Positions 10,966-22,965 of a stretch of 64,000 bases of DNA are shown piece by piece. Position 1 is the stretch's first letter. Every line of letters starts with the position of its first letter. The DNA lies in contig QKWP01000040.1 in NCBI GenBank assembly GCA_003550325.1, forward strand, positions 428,090 through 492,089, given 5' to 3'. The stretch comes from Gigaspora rosea. Taxonomy: Eukaryota > Glomeromycota > Glomeromycetes > Diversisporales > Gigasporaceae. The notes below the pieces were generated by a model that saw nothing but the letters and a program-made list of their open reading frames with translations, ran no database searches and was not told the origin of the DNA. A program made the translations under genes and the position numbers.

Positions 10966-13283
10966 ATGATGGGTGATGAATATTTAGATGACATGGTGTT
11001 AGAGTCTGAGGATGTTTTGGATGTGCCTGAGAACGTTAATTTGGATGAGCCTGAGGACGTTGATTTGGGTAAGCCTGTGAATATAGATTTCGATAAGCCT
11101 GTAGATTTCGATTTGGTTGGGTTAGAATCTAATGACATGGATAGTAATAAAGATTCAATTCAGTCCTCTGTGTTATCACAAACTGGCATAGTTAAAAGAT
11201 AAAAAAAATTGAAAAGCCAGGTAGTAGTCCCGTTAAAGTATTTTATGAGACAAGATTAATTGATAATTCAGAGTATTTGGTTTGTTGTCATAAAAGTTGT
11301 ATTCCACAAACAAAATATTTAAAAGATGGATCTACTTCAAATTTATGGCGCCACTTAAGAAACAAGCATCATATTTCACGGGCCATGATAGAAAGTGCCT
11401 GAGTAAAGGTTGTAATAAATGGTAACAATAGTTGCAAATTTTCTGTAATGCCAGAATCCTCTCAACCAACAATAATGCAATCATTTAACAAAATTAAAAA
11501 ATATTCATTTAATAATCCCAAACAAAAAAATCTTGATAATAACGTAGTTGCTTTAATTGTTGAAGAACTTCAACCATTTTCAATTATTCAATCACGAGCA
11601 TTTAAAAGAATAATTGAAGGTCTTGACGCCCAGGCTAATGTACTTAGTAATGACCGGTTAAAAGAAATTTTTATTAATACTGAGGACAAGATTTTGCAAA
11701 ACCTTCGTGAGTATGCACTTAATAGTGCTAAGCTTGGTTATGTTTCTTTTACCACAGATATGTGGACATCGAATAATGGTGATCCATATATCGGGCTTAC
11801 CTTACATTGGATAAATAATAGTTTTCAAGTAAAAGAAATAACTGGTAAGGTTTAGGCCGCAGATAAGTATTTAGGTTTACTTGGATATATGTCTGAGTTT
11901 ATATTCTTAGCATTAGATTTAAAAAAATGAATTTTCTTTCAGTATTGTAAAAAGTTTCTATTAAATTTAATAAAGATAAAAGCAAGGTCTCACCTTTAAC
12001 ATTTAAAAAAAAAAAGAAATAACTGGTAACATTTTGTATCTCCCATACCCCCATACCGCTGATTGTCTTTTAAATAAGATCATTGAAATTTTAGACAACC
12101 TTAAAATTAAACATATAACTGTTAGTGGTACAGTAGATAACGGGTCAAATATCAAATTGTGTTTAGAAAAATTAAAGCAAAAGTATGGTTTTTATAAAGT
12201 TCATTGTTTTGGTCATACTCTACAGCCTGCAATTAACGATGCATTGAAAGGGTGTCCCGAAATAACTAATCTGATAAAAAAATGTAGAGATGTCATATCA
12301 CATTTTAGCGGAAGTCCTAAGCAAAAGCAATTTCTTTTAGAAGCACAAATAGAAATGGAAGATTGGGATAACTTTCTTTTTGTAGTTCATGACGTCTCGA
12401 CGAGGTGGAATTCAATGTTTTATATGCTAAAATGATTAACGATTCTTAAGCCAGCAATGTACAGGTATAAATCATTTTTAGCTAAACTCAACGATAATAG
12501 TTCATGAAGAAAAAGAGTTGTTATCGCATGGATGGGAAAAAGTAGCTGAGTTGGTTAAATTATTGTTTTCTTATGAAGTTGGTTCAAAAAAATTGTCCGG
12601 TTTGCAGTATCCCACACTTTCCCAAGCGTGGTTTGCAATTAATTTTATTAAAATAAAACTTGATTGTGCAATAACGATAATAAATAATAATGATATTAAA
12701 AATTTGGAAGTTTTCTTCGCGAATCACTACAGGAACGATTTTTAGAACCAACCAAACCGATTCGACTTGCCGCCTTTTTTGACCCACGAACTAAAGATAT
12801 GCAAATATTTACAGAAGAAGAAAAATATCAAACTATTTCAGATGCACATTTCGAATATCTTGAATCAGCTACGAATTATTATAAAACAAACAATTTACCA
12901 GATTTAGCACTAATGATATAATGCACAGCGAAGACATTTTTTCTAACCTCGTGTCCAATTGTTTTCAAGAAAATTCAAATCAAAATGATGATAATATTGT
13001 TAACCGTGAATTTAATTTATATTTATTACTACCAAGGGTTCCAAGCGAAACAGACATACTTCAGTGGTGGGCATCAAGAAAATCTGATTATCCTATTCTT
13101 GCAAACCTTGCTCGCAAGTATCTTTCTATTCCGGCTACGTCGGTGCCATCTGAATGTCTATTTTCCTCTGCAGGTCTTACAATTCAGGAAAAAAGAACAA
13201 GTCTTAATACTCAATTTGTTGAATCAATTCTGCTTCTTAAGTCAGCTCTAAAGCTTTGGCCTGTTTCGCATGTTTTTAACTAG
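10966..13283 (+). pseudogene. hAT transposase, multiply broken
   Basis: Pieces in order: an acidic N-terminus (10966-11202), then after a frameshift in an A-run near 11203-11210 a BED-type zinc finger (CCHKSC ... LWRHLRNKHH, about 11288-11375), a TGA at 11400, and the N-terminal catalytic segment (11448-11848) with FTTDMWTS. After a 181-bp insertion comes 12034-12435 with VDNGSN and DVSTRWNSMFYML. TGA codons follow at 12433 and 12505, with frame changes near 12510, 12735 and 12920. The last part (12921-13283) is the hAT C-terminal dimerisation domain: DILQWWASRKSDYPILANLA, then SVPSECLFSSAG. The three expected acidic residues (D in DMWTS, D in VDNGS, E in SECLF) all survive, so decay is through stops and frameshifts rather than loss of the active site. 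The family is certain; activity is very unlikely. Confidence 0.92.
11849..12011 (+). mobile_element. Short poly(A) retroposon (SINE-like) inside the hAT transposase
   Basis: A 163-bp insert is flanked by an 18-bp direct repeat, AAAAGAAATAACTGGTAA, at 11831-11848 and 12012-12029. Its 3' end is an A-run. Removing insert plus one repeat restores the transposase frame (KEITG followed by NILYLPYP). The first 15 bases (GGTTTAGGCCGCAGA) resemble GGTTTAGGTCGCAAC at about 7519 in the LINE 3' region. A long target duplication plus an A tail is the pattern of LINE-mediated retroposition. The donor-like GTAAGG at its start could let it be spliced, but that is speculation. Confidence 0.65.
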
Positions 13284-13984
13284 GTAATAAAAATTTTTTA
13301 TACTTAAAATGGTTTAAAAGAATTGAATCTAATAACAGATGATTATTTGAATTAGACAAATAGCTCCAGAATTAAGTTGGTAAACACAAAAAAAAATTTT
13401 TATATATACTTATCTTGCAAGAATCAACAGAACAACGAAATCAACAAAGGGAAGATAAAAAATGTGAAGTACTTACGGATCTAAATAAATTTATTAAAAT
13501 TAAATTGTGAATAAATTTTAAAAATTGAGGCATATAACACAAAAAAATAATGAAACACATACAATTAAATATATTACTAAGGTTATAGGCACATATAAGG
13601 AATCACCTGAATGTTTAAAGAATCGTGCGTGTTAAATTATTAATCTTGAAATTGTGGACATAAGGAATTGTTAAATACTTATCATTAATAAAATCTCGGG
13701 ATAGCATTTTCTGATTGATTCAATCTGGTTCTGAATAAAATTGTGTTAAATGTGCTCTATTTGGTGAGATAAAGGAAAGAAAAAAAATAAAAAGGTGTTC
13801 TATTTAATGTTTTCTATCAATATATAATGATGTATCTCTTTTTATATTGATATTGATACGTGTAATCGACAAGTTTACTTATTTTGAATTCTGACCCATT
13901 TGACCTGGGTCAAGTCAATTTCTGACCCGTGACCCGTCGGATCAGGTGACCCGTATAGGTCACCCGACCCGGGTAATAGCTCTA

Positions 13985-16900
13985 GTTCTGTAATAATTTT
14001 TTTCATAAAATAAATCACAATAATTCCAACACAAATTAACTTAACTATATAGTATCACTAAAATAACAAATAAGCTCTGTTACAAACCTTATTTATGAAG
14101 CAAACTAACTCACCTTAATCACATATTGTGTGTTACTAAAATAGTAAGTTCTGTAACTATTTTTTGTATTAACTTACGATAGAATTCATAATAATTTAAA
14201 TGCAAACTAACCCAACTACATGCTATGTATTACTAGAAATACAAGCTAACTTAACTTTAACTACTTACTGTGTGTCACTGGAATAGCAAGTAAATTTTGC
14301 AATAATTTTTTACAGTTACCAATAATTCTAATACAAACTAACTCATATTATGTGTTACTAGAAAGTAAGTTCTATAACTAAAATTTTTTGATAGTAATTC
14401 ACAATAGAAATCATAATAATTTCAATACAAACTAACTCAACCTTAACTATATGCTACTGTATGTGTCACTAGAATAGCTAATATAATTTTTTATAGTAAA
14501 TCACGATAGAAATCATAATAATTCTAATTCAAACTAAGTTAGCTATATACCATGTATTACTAAGTGCAAGTTCTATAAGAGAATTTTTTACAGTAATTCA
14601 TGTTGAAAATTTAGGTTAATTCTAATACAAACTACCTTACCCTTAAACAGTTACCGTGCATAGTGAGTAAGTTCTATACCAATTTTTTTACAATAACCCA
14701 CATTAAAAAACATAATAATTTTAATACAAATTATCTACATATTGTGTATTACCAGAATAGTAAATATATAACAGAGTTTTTTATAGTAACTCTCAATAGA
14801 AATTACAATAATTCTGATGCAAACAAGCTCAATTTTAACTACATGCTATATATTACCAGAATAACGAGTAAGTACTGTAACAATATTTTATAGTTAACAC
14901 ACAATAAAAAATATAATAATCCTAATACTAACTAATTTAACTATAATTGCATACTGTGTCATTGAATAGCGTGTAAGTTATATAACAGAATTTTTATACA
15001 ATAATTTTGACACAAACTAAATCATGTACTGTATGGTATCAGAGTAGTGAGTAAGCTCTGTAGCAGGATTTTTCACAGTAATTCTAATACAAACTATAAC
15101 TCACATGTGTCATCAAATTGGTGTAACAAAATTTTTACAAAACATCATGACAAAAATTATGTTAAATCAAATTCAAACTAACTCAATTTAATTCAATACT
15201 GTACCAGAGTAGGGACACAGAATTTTTTACCATAACTTATGATAAATAATATTTCTATATAAACTAACTCTATCTTAATAGCATTCTAAATGCTACTGGA
15301 ATAATAAGTAAGTTCTGTAATATAATTTTATAGTAACCTATGATAGGAACATGACAATCCTAATGCAATATTAGCCATATACTATATATTACTAAAATAG
15401 CAAATAAGTTCTGTAACATAATTTTTATAGTAACTCATGATAGAATACATAATAGTTCTAATGAAAACTAACTCAACCTTAATTACATCCTGTGTGTCAA
15501 TAGAATAGCGTGAAAGTTTATAAATGATTTTTTTATCATAACAATGCAAATTATCCTACATATTGTATCAGTGATATTACCTCATAATAGAAATCATGAT
15601 AATTCTAATACAACCTTAATCACATTCTGTCTGAAATAGCAAGTAACTTCTGTAACAGAAGTTTTTAAGTAACTAATAATAGAATTCATGATAATTTTAA
15701 TGCAAATTAACTCAACTTTAATTATATACTATGTGTTACCAAAATAGTAAGTAAGTTCCATAATAAATTTTTTTACAATAATCTACAATGCAAACTACCT
15801 CAATCTAACCAACAATATGTGTTATGAGAACAGTTAGTAAGTTCTGTAACAGAATTTTACAGTAACTCTTTATAGAAATCACAATAATTTAACTAAAACC
15901 AACTCAACTTCAATTACACATTTTGTTACAGAATATCAAGTGAGTTTTGTGTTTTTTGCATTAATTTTACAATATAATTAAACCTTAACTATATACTTTC
16001 TGTTACCAGAGTAGCAAGTAGGTTTTGTACCAGAGTTTTTTACAGTAGCTTACAATGTAAACTAACTCAATTTTAATTACATGTCTCTAGAATAACAAAT
16101 AAGAATTTTTACAAAAACTCTTGGTATAAATTACGATATTTTGAATAAAACTATCTCAACTTTAATCGCATATTGCATCACCAGAATATCAAGTAAGTTT
16201 TGTAGCATGTTGCTTACAATAGAAATTATAATAATTTAATGCAAATTAACTTCTATACCAGAATTTTTTATAGCAACTCATAATAGAAACATGATAGTTC
16301 TATCACAATATATCTCAACATAGCACCAAGCTCTGTAACAATTTTTTTACCATGCCTTATTATAAAAATTACATTATTTCAATGAAAGTTAACTTAACTG
16401 TAACCACAAACCATGTGTTAACAGAATAGCAAATGAGTTCTTAACAATATTTTTTATAGTAGCTCACGGTAAATTAACTCAACCTTAACCACACACCAGA
16501 ATAAGTTATATAACAGAATTTTTTACAATAGAAATTACAATAATTTCAATGCAAACCAACTCATACTGCATATCACCAAAGCATAAATATCTGATACCTG
16601 ATAGTTAACTATTGCTAACAATTTGTGCCAAAATCTGATCTCTATTGGCATATGATAAAAAAAATATCAGAAGCATATTAGGTAAAAAATAAATATCAGA
16701 TACCGGATATTTATTTTTTACCTGATACGCTTCCATATTTTTTGATATAAATCAGATTTTTAATGCAAATAGTTAACTATCAGGTATCAGATATTTATAC
16801 TTTGCACCTGTGACCAGAATAGTAAGTTCTGTAACAGAATTTCTTACAGTAATGCACAACACAAACTAACTCAACCTTGACCACATACTGTGTATCATGA

Positions 16901-17160
16901 GAATAGCAAGTTCCATAACATAATTTTTTTACAATAACTCACAATAGAAATCATAATTACTTTGATGCAAACATAATACTATGGTTAACAAAATAGCAAG
17001 TTCTAGGTATAACAGTATTTTTTACAGTAATATACGATAGAATTTATGCTAATTCCAATACGAACTAACATAACCTTAACTACATAATATGTGTCACCAG
17101 AATAGTGTAAGTTCTGTAACAATTGACACATGATAGAAAACATAATATTTTATATGAAAT
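13985..17160 (+). repeat. ~100-bp satellite, forward orientation, main array
   Basis: About thirty diverged units. Landmark AGTAAGTTCTGTAAC positions fall at roughly 88-112-bp spacing, for example near 14366, 14478, 14567, 14666, 14757, 14862, 14960 and 15048. Each unit carries TTTTTTACAGTAACTCAC(A), a short ATAATTCTAATGCAAACTAA block and a TGTGT(C/T)AC block. Divergence between neighbours shows the array is old and not being homogenised. No ORF persists. Confidence 0.88.
16577..16806. mobile_element. Palindromic MITE in the satellite
   Basis: Termini GCATAAATATCTGATACC and, complemented, GTATAAATATCTGATACCTG continue as an inverted repeat through GATAGTTAACTATT. A second hairpin (GGTAAAAAATAAATATCAGA ... 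and its complement) occupies 16679-16726. No target duplication was resolved. Confidence 0.6.
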
Positions 17161-17186
17161 TATGGTAATTTAATTTATACTATATA

Positions 17187-17324
17187 AGTGCCGCCAAGGG
17201 AAAACCTGCATCTGGCTTTCAATTATATTTTGTAACAGACAAAATCTATTTAATTTCTTAGGAAATATGTTCAGTACGAAATATAATTAAAGCCCGATGG
17301 GATGGGTTTTCCCTTGGCAATACT
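17187..17324. mobile_element. 138-bp MITE with GCCAAGGGAAAACC ends
   Basis: Left AGTGCCGCCAAGGGAAAACC; right, complemented, AGTATTGCCAAGGGAAAACC. It is too short to code and interrupts the end of the satellite array. Confidence 0.65.
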
Positions 17325-17344
17325 CATGTGTCACCATAATAAGA

Positions 17345-17365
17345 AGGTGGCGCATAGCGCCACCT
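17345..17365. repeat. Perfect G+C-rich hairpin
   Basis: AGGTGGCGC and its exact complement are separated by ATA: a 9-bp stem with a 3-nt loop, striking in such A+T-rich DNA. It is probably the terminus of a repeat; no function is shown. Confidence 0.55.
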
Positions 17366-17424
17366 GTTACGCTAGTATATATATATTTATTTCTATATAC
17401 AGTATTATATGTAGTAATAATTAA

Positions 17425-18115
17425 CAAATCTATATCATCTTATTATCCTGTGATTAGATTCTTGTGATTTTGGGCTTGTTAGAATCCTCTCTATGAGAGG
17501 ATCATTTTGGTAGTTAAATAATCCAAATCGGACAAGTGGATCAAAAATTATTTATTATATTCTATATAATATTTAGGATAAATATATGCAACGCACCCTG
17601 CGATATGCTAATTCATCGCACACAATATGTAAATATAATTTGTAGATCGTATAACAAATTTTCTATATAACAAAAATTTAAATTAATATAAGGTTAGGGT
17701 AAGGGTTAGAGTTAGGGTTAGTGTTAGAAGTTAGAGTAGGTAATGATATACCAAAATTATGCAAGGAATTTTTTTTGTTAGAGCGTGAAAGGTGGTTAAG
17801 TAGATGAAATTTTTTGATATTACAAATTTTAGAAAAACTTTCTTTATTTTGTTACACAAAGAAAATTTTCACATTACACCTGATCTTCAAATTTAATTGG
17901 TAGATCGTTGGGGTGCGATATACAAGCACATCGCAGTGTGCGATGCCTAATTAAGTCCTAATATTTAATAGTAAATAACTTTTGATCTACTGGTCCAATT
18001 TAGATGATATAGCTAACAAAATAATCCTCTCAAAAAGAGGATTCTAACAAACCCAAAGCCACAAAATCCTAATCACAGGATCATAAGATTGATATAGATT
18101 TGCGTATTATTACTA
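17425..18115. mobile_element. Foldback of the 1.2-kb family, split by a telomere-motif MITE
   Basis: Arms at about 17425-17570 and 17965-18115 are inverted copies of the same 190-bp unit seen at 1.34-2.0 kb (CTCTCTATGAGAGGATCATT, TTGGTAG, CCTGTGATTAGATT). The loop is occupied by a nested MITE at about 17589-17950 with ends GCAACGCACCCTGCGATA and, complemented, GCATCGCACACTGCGATG. The MITE contains GGTTAGGGTAAGGGTTAG and related tracts at 17692-17735. Confidence 0.7.
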
Positions 18116-18214
18116 GATTAAATATTTCGGGGCAGTTAAGCGAGGGGGATGACGTTACTTAAATATCAACTAAAAACGGCCTAAGCTTTACAAACTTGTA
18201 CAAAGCAAGTTTTT

Positions 18215-18375
18215 CAGTTACCAAATTCAGGTCATTTGAACTCAATTCGGGCTCATTTGAACCAATTGGGTTCATTTGAACCTAACCGGCTTATTTGAAT
18301 CCAAACCGGGTTCATTTAAGCCAATTCCGGTTCATTTAAACCCCAGCTGGGTTTATTTAGCTTTTATTTAAAATT
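18215..18375. repeat. ~21-bp minisatellite with GGTTCATTTGAACC core
   Basis: Seven diverged units of the type GGTTCATTTGAACCNAATTC. Each core is an inverted repeat (GGTTCA ... TGAACC). G+C is higher than in the surroundings. It may be the subterminal region of a DNA transposon, because a 'GGCCTAAG' block occurs on both sides (18177 and 18430). Confidence 0.65.
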
Positions 18376-18439
18376 TAAACCCAGACCAATTCCCAGAATA
18401 AAATTTGAAATTTTACTTCCGGATACTTAGGCCTAAGAG

Positions 18440-20042
18440 TCAAAAAAATCAGAAACCCATTCTCGGGAAAACGCCCGGGCTCTGAGGGTTAGTTTTTATT
18501 TTTCGTTATCCAATTCGTCAGATTATTATCATACCTCCGAAAATTCCCGCTGTCCTATAGACAATCACGAAATGTTTCGATATCCGATATCTCTTAAACA
18601 TTTTCCGATTTTAATGCCAACTAATTTATGATAATCAATAGATAGTTTCGAACTATATTCATTAAATATCATTAAACTAAACATTATTATACTTCTTTTA
18701 AAAGAATTAGGCAAAAAAAAATTTGAGGGTTTTTGAAAAATTTGGGTCGGCAGGTAATGCTAATTCATGTATATTTACAGCCTATTCGCATAAATTTTGT
18801 AATTTACCACACAAATATAAAGGGTATTTATTAAACCATTTTCAAACAAACCAACCAACTTTACCAATATCTACTACTTAATTTTATTCTACTTGCATAA
18901 AGAACCTTTATTAGCTAATAAGTTGTTCGAATTCATGAATATTTATGAACCATAACGAAGGCACAAATACAATATGCGCCATAACATGCAATTCCATGAT
19001 CGAAGGGATACCATTTAATAGACCATAAAGAAATTATAGGAGCTTTAAAGCAAGTGGTACGATTAGGGCGCCGCATTTTCGTTTGTAATAGTACAAATTA
19101 ACACTGAACATATATACATTACACTTGATAATGAATCAAAATTGGTTATCCGAATAATATAACGGTTAAACCATGTGCATATTTATCAACCCTAATGTGC
19201 ACTTAGTGAAAATACCCTAAAAGTTTTCTTCATCATATCTAGCACTGTAATGTACTAATTACTGTTCCTGGTTTCGCGCAACAGCTACTTTAAAAATCGA
19301 AAAATCTACTAGAATCTGCAGATTTTTGTGATTTGCATGGCATCATGATCTGAAGAGGACAAGTAACACATATATCAAATTTTCTACTGTAGGAATCAAA
19401 ATTCTCGATAAAATTTTTTTTATCGGAATTCTACAAAATTGTAAAATTCAAATAAAAAAAATTTCATTGAGATTAGTTGGGTGGTTATCAAGAAAACTTT
19501 GCTTAATATCAAAAAAAAAAATTGTTATAGGCGTAAAAATTTTCTCTAACTTTGAGCGAAGATTTCTCTGCAATATCTAATCAATCTGAACTAAAAAAAA
19601 ATTTTTTATTTAAATTCGCAAAGTTCTAGAATTCAATAAATTTTTTATCAATATTGTTTTTGGTACAGTAGTTGTCGAAAATTCTTCAAAATAATTGTGT
19701 TACAGTACACGAATTCGGATTGGAAATTCTTGGAAAATTTGGCGTATGTTATGTTTTATTATTACGTAATGAAGTTTTTCTGAATTACTTATATTGTTCG
19801 GATACATAATTACCCGTACTCCCGAAACCGGTTGCTATTTTTGTGCTTCTATGTTCTCTCCCAAACATTCGAGCATGTCGAAGCACCTGTAATTAACAAA
19901 TTTATATAAAAAAATACTCCGTTTGCTTTAAACAAAGTTTCTCACCAACCAAAATAGGATAATAAAAATTTTAAGTATATCATTGTATTTCTTCTGCAGT
20001 CCGCAGTAGGAATAATTATTTCATGGAATTTATTTTCCGGAT
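18440..20042. other. Intergenic region upstream of the P450; no gene seen
   Basis: A+T-rich with balanced composition and short poly(A)/poly(T) runs. No ORF of note, no clear repeat boundaries. Confidence 0.5.
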
Positions 20043-20043
20043 T

Positions 20044-20055
20044 TTATATATAAGA
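20044..20055 (+). promoter_or_regulatory. TATA-like element before the P450
   Basis: TTTATATATAAG lies about 50 bases before the proposed ATG at 20103. A second TATATAAAAAAA is at about 19904. Both are weak evidence in A+T-rich DNA. Confidence 0.3.
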
Positions 20056-20102
20056 ACACAAAATCTTAGCACATGATAATCGAATTCAAGGAGAAAGCAA
20101 AC

Positions 20103-22391
20103 ATGGAAAAAATAATTGAAATTTTATTGGGCGACATCTATATTCAATCATTTATTTTAGGATTAACTTTAGCAGCATTTTTCTCCAAATTGTCGGGGAG
20201 GACTAGACTAGTTAGTTTTTTTTTTTACATTAATATTAATACATAACTACCGGTACGTTATTATTAATATAAATGATGATTTTTTCTTAGAATGAACCAC
20301 CCCTAGTTTATTATCGATTTCCAATTATCGGACATACTTGGAGTTTTTTGACGGATTGCGATAGGTTAATTTTAGAATCTCAAGAGAAGGTTTTTATTTA
20401 TTTTTTTTTTTTTTTAAAAAAAAAATAATATATCATGAAATAAAAAAAATAAATATTTCTTTCGCGATTTAATAATTGGATTTCTTAATAGTATGGAGAG
20501 ACATTTTCATTATATGTATTCGGTCAAATAATGACCATAGTCGGAAAGGAAACAACTCATGAAGTATTGAGAAAAGATCAAGATTTTAGTTTTCGTGAAG
20601 GCTTTAGAAATGTAATTGAAAATTTCTTTAACAAACACAATATTCCTCCAAATATTATATTAAATTTTAAATCATTTTGTCAATTTTAAAAACAGCGAGT
20701 TCCGATGCATCTGATATTCAAACATGTTACGAATCCAGAGAAAAATACTAAAATAGTAAGAGACTATATCGCAGGGAAATTAAAACATCTCATAAGTAGA
20801 CTACAAAAAAATATTCTTAAGGCAATGGATCTTTATATTGGTGAATGTGTTGGTAAGTTTTTAAGCCTTCAACTTTCAGGTTTCTCATGCAATATTTAAA
20901 AAGAATTTATTTCTTGTTAGAACCGAAGGTTATTCTTGATCCACGTAAAACTTTCACATGTATTATTGCAATTCCAGTTGCTAACATTATTGTTGGTGAA
21001 GTATGTATATGTGTTTTTTTTTCTAATTTTTTATTGAAAATTTTTTGTCATTAACTTAAATACTCTTATAATAAAAATTAGGATTGTTACAATAATGAGG
21101 ATTTATTAGAAACTTTTAGAGACTTAACATTTTCAATTATAAAAATGTTTTGGATACCACCAATATTATCTTTTATACATCCCTGGCTTCATCAACAATT
21201 TGTCACGTAAGTTTATTTTACTTTTTTTGAAATAAAAGATCTTAACAATTTTGAATTCGTTTTTCACATATTATAAAACATAAATTATTTATTTCTTTAT
21301 TATCTAACAGAATTCCTTTAAGGTTTGGTTGGAATCCGATTTCAAAACATAGAAAAATAATTATCAATCGTATTAAGCCAATTATAGAAAAACGTCTTTA
21401 TGATAAAAAGAGATTAGGTGAAGCTTGGGTTGCTCCAGTAAGTTATCTATAAAATATATTTATCATTATATGAACGTTTAAATATTTAACACTTTTTTTA
21501 ATTAAAAAATATAGTTAGATGCATTACAATGCTTTTTAGATGATCCTGAAATAACCCCTGATCTCGATCCAAATCTTGTAAATTATGATTGTATTGCTGA
21601 TGCAATTGGTGGTCTTATTTTTGCCGCTATGGGAACTACGTCTAATGGTTTTACTCATGCTTTATATGGTTTGTCATATTCTATTTTCATTATAAAATAT
21701 TTTTTTCTATTTTACTTATATTTTGTTTGACATTTAGACTTGGTAGAAAGAAAACATAGATATTGGCAAGAATTATATCAGGAGGCACAGGAAATTAACA
21801 AACAGCGTAATGGAAATGAACTTACAACTGATGATATTGCTAGAATGATAAAACTAGATAGCTTTGTTAAAGAATCTTTGAGATTATCTAGTCCTATAGC
21901 TGGTTTGTCACACAAATGTATTTCTAAATCTTATTATACATTTGCTAATGGATATCAAGTTCCAAGTGGTAATCTTTTTTTTTCTTGGTAGCTATTCTTT
22001 TAATTTCAAGGTAGAACAATTCTCATGCTCATTTCTATTACTTAAAATTATAGGTCGTATAGTTAGTGTAAACTATCGTGATACAAATAATGATGAAGAA
22101 CTTCAAGGTCAAAATCCTACAGAATTTCGTGCATATCGTCATCTGGAACATAATTCTCCTGCAACAAAACTTGAACGTAATTTTTTGACATTTGGAGGTG
22201 GAAAACATGCATGTCCGGGTAGAGCTTTAGCTGTCAATGAGATTAAAGTGTTATTACACAAAGTTTTGTTAAAATATAATGTTAGAACTGATAATGAAGA
22301 AATTGGACCTAAAAGAAGATATTTTGGTCCACTTCCTGCTCCAATAAATGTTGGTCTAGTGTTTGAGACAAGAGAGGAGACCATAAATTAA
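20103..22391 (+). CDS. Cytochrome P450 monooxygenase, 10 exons
   Basis: Exons: 20103-20210, 20291-20389, 20492-20611, 20696-20852, 20921-21000, 21082-21206, 21311-21437, 21515-21668, 21738-21968, 22054-22391. They total 1539 nt (512 residues), and every junction is GT-AG and keeps the frame. The product starts with a hydrophobic segment (MEKIIEILLGD... FILGLTLAAFF), as in ER-anchored P450s. Next come a proline-containing PIIGHTWSF segment, the I-helix GGLIFAAMGTTSNG (exon 8), the K-helix KESLRL (E-x-x-R, exon 9) and the heme loop FGGGKHACPG (exon 10), whose Cys binds heme iron. Length is normal. In-frame TAA at about 20688 is removed if GTAATT at 20612 to CAG at 20695 is an 84-nt intron; the spliced join EGFRN|RVPMHLIF also fits the family better. 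It would need cytochrome P450 reductase from elsewhere. The substrate is unknown; the layout is broadly like fungal ent-kaurene-oxidase-type P450s (weak inference). It is isolated between repeats. Confidence 0.93.
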
Positions 22392-22689
22392 GATTTAGAA
22401 ATTATATTAGGAAGAATATTTTCATAGAAAATATTTTCCGGTGCAAAAAGATAGTTACACCAACCTATTCATAAAATTTTTTTTTTAAAATTTAATATAA
22501 GTATTTAAATAACTTTATTTATTATATATGTTTTGAGAAATATTTTTTTATATAAATTTTATTAAAAAATTTTATTTCTATAAAAAATTTTGTTAATTAC
22601 TTATTTTTTCAATTTGTTTAATACTAAAATATAAATATGATACTAAAATTAAAAAATTAATTTTATTTATAGAGTAAATTTATTCATTG

Positions 22690-22965
22690 CCCCATGTGAT
22701 CGCCTTATATGTCGCTCTCCCAATCGAATTTCAAGATCAGGTGTAACGTTACACGATCAAAAAATTCAAACAAACGTTCGTTTTGTCAAAAATCGTCTAT
22801 AACTTAAAATTGAGTATATGAAACTACACTTAGGATTCTAACAAAAAATTTCCTTGCAAAATTTTACTATAAAAACTCCCCTCACCTCTATCCAATGAAA
22901 AAACGGGTTATTTTAATTGTTTTGATTTTACGTTACACCAGATTTTATATAAGGTTTTTTGCTGG
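22690..22965. mobile_element. MITE of the AAGATCAGGTGTAA family, just 3' of the P450
   Basis: Contains TCAAGATCAGGTGTAACGTT near the left, TCCTTGCAAAATTTTACTAT in the middle and TTTACGTTACACCAGATTTT near the right. The same blocks occur in the elements at 29.1, 30.2 and 30.6 kb. The telomere-like tract is only vestigial here (CTCCCCTCACCTCTATCC). Confidence 0.55.

Larger units (their letters stand above)
9897..13984 (+). mobile_element. hAT DNA transposon with exact 8-bp target duplication
   Basis: A 4088-bp element. The 19-bp terminal inverted repeats are identical: TAGAGCTATTACCCGGGTC at 9897-9915 and its complement at 13966-13984. The flanking GTTCTGTA is duplicated at 9889-9896 and 13985-13992, and joining across it restores the satellite unit. 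The subterminal regions are rich in GACCCGGGT-type repeats. 8-bp duplications and the transposase it carries are hallmarks of hAT elements. The transposase is broken, so movement would need a partner. Confidence 0.93.

Noticed and set aside
11831-12029. Ordinary host-type intron in the hAT transposase
   Set aside because: The 18-bp direct repeat at both edges and the A tail are better explained by retroposition; splicing at the repeat edges would need non-standard choice of sites.
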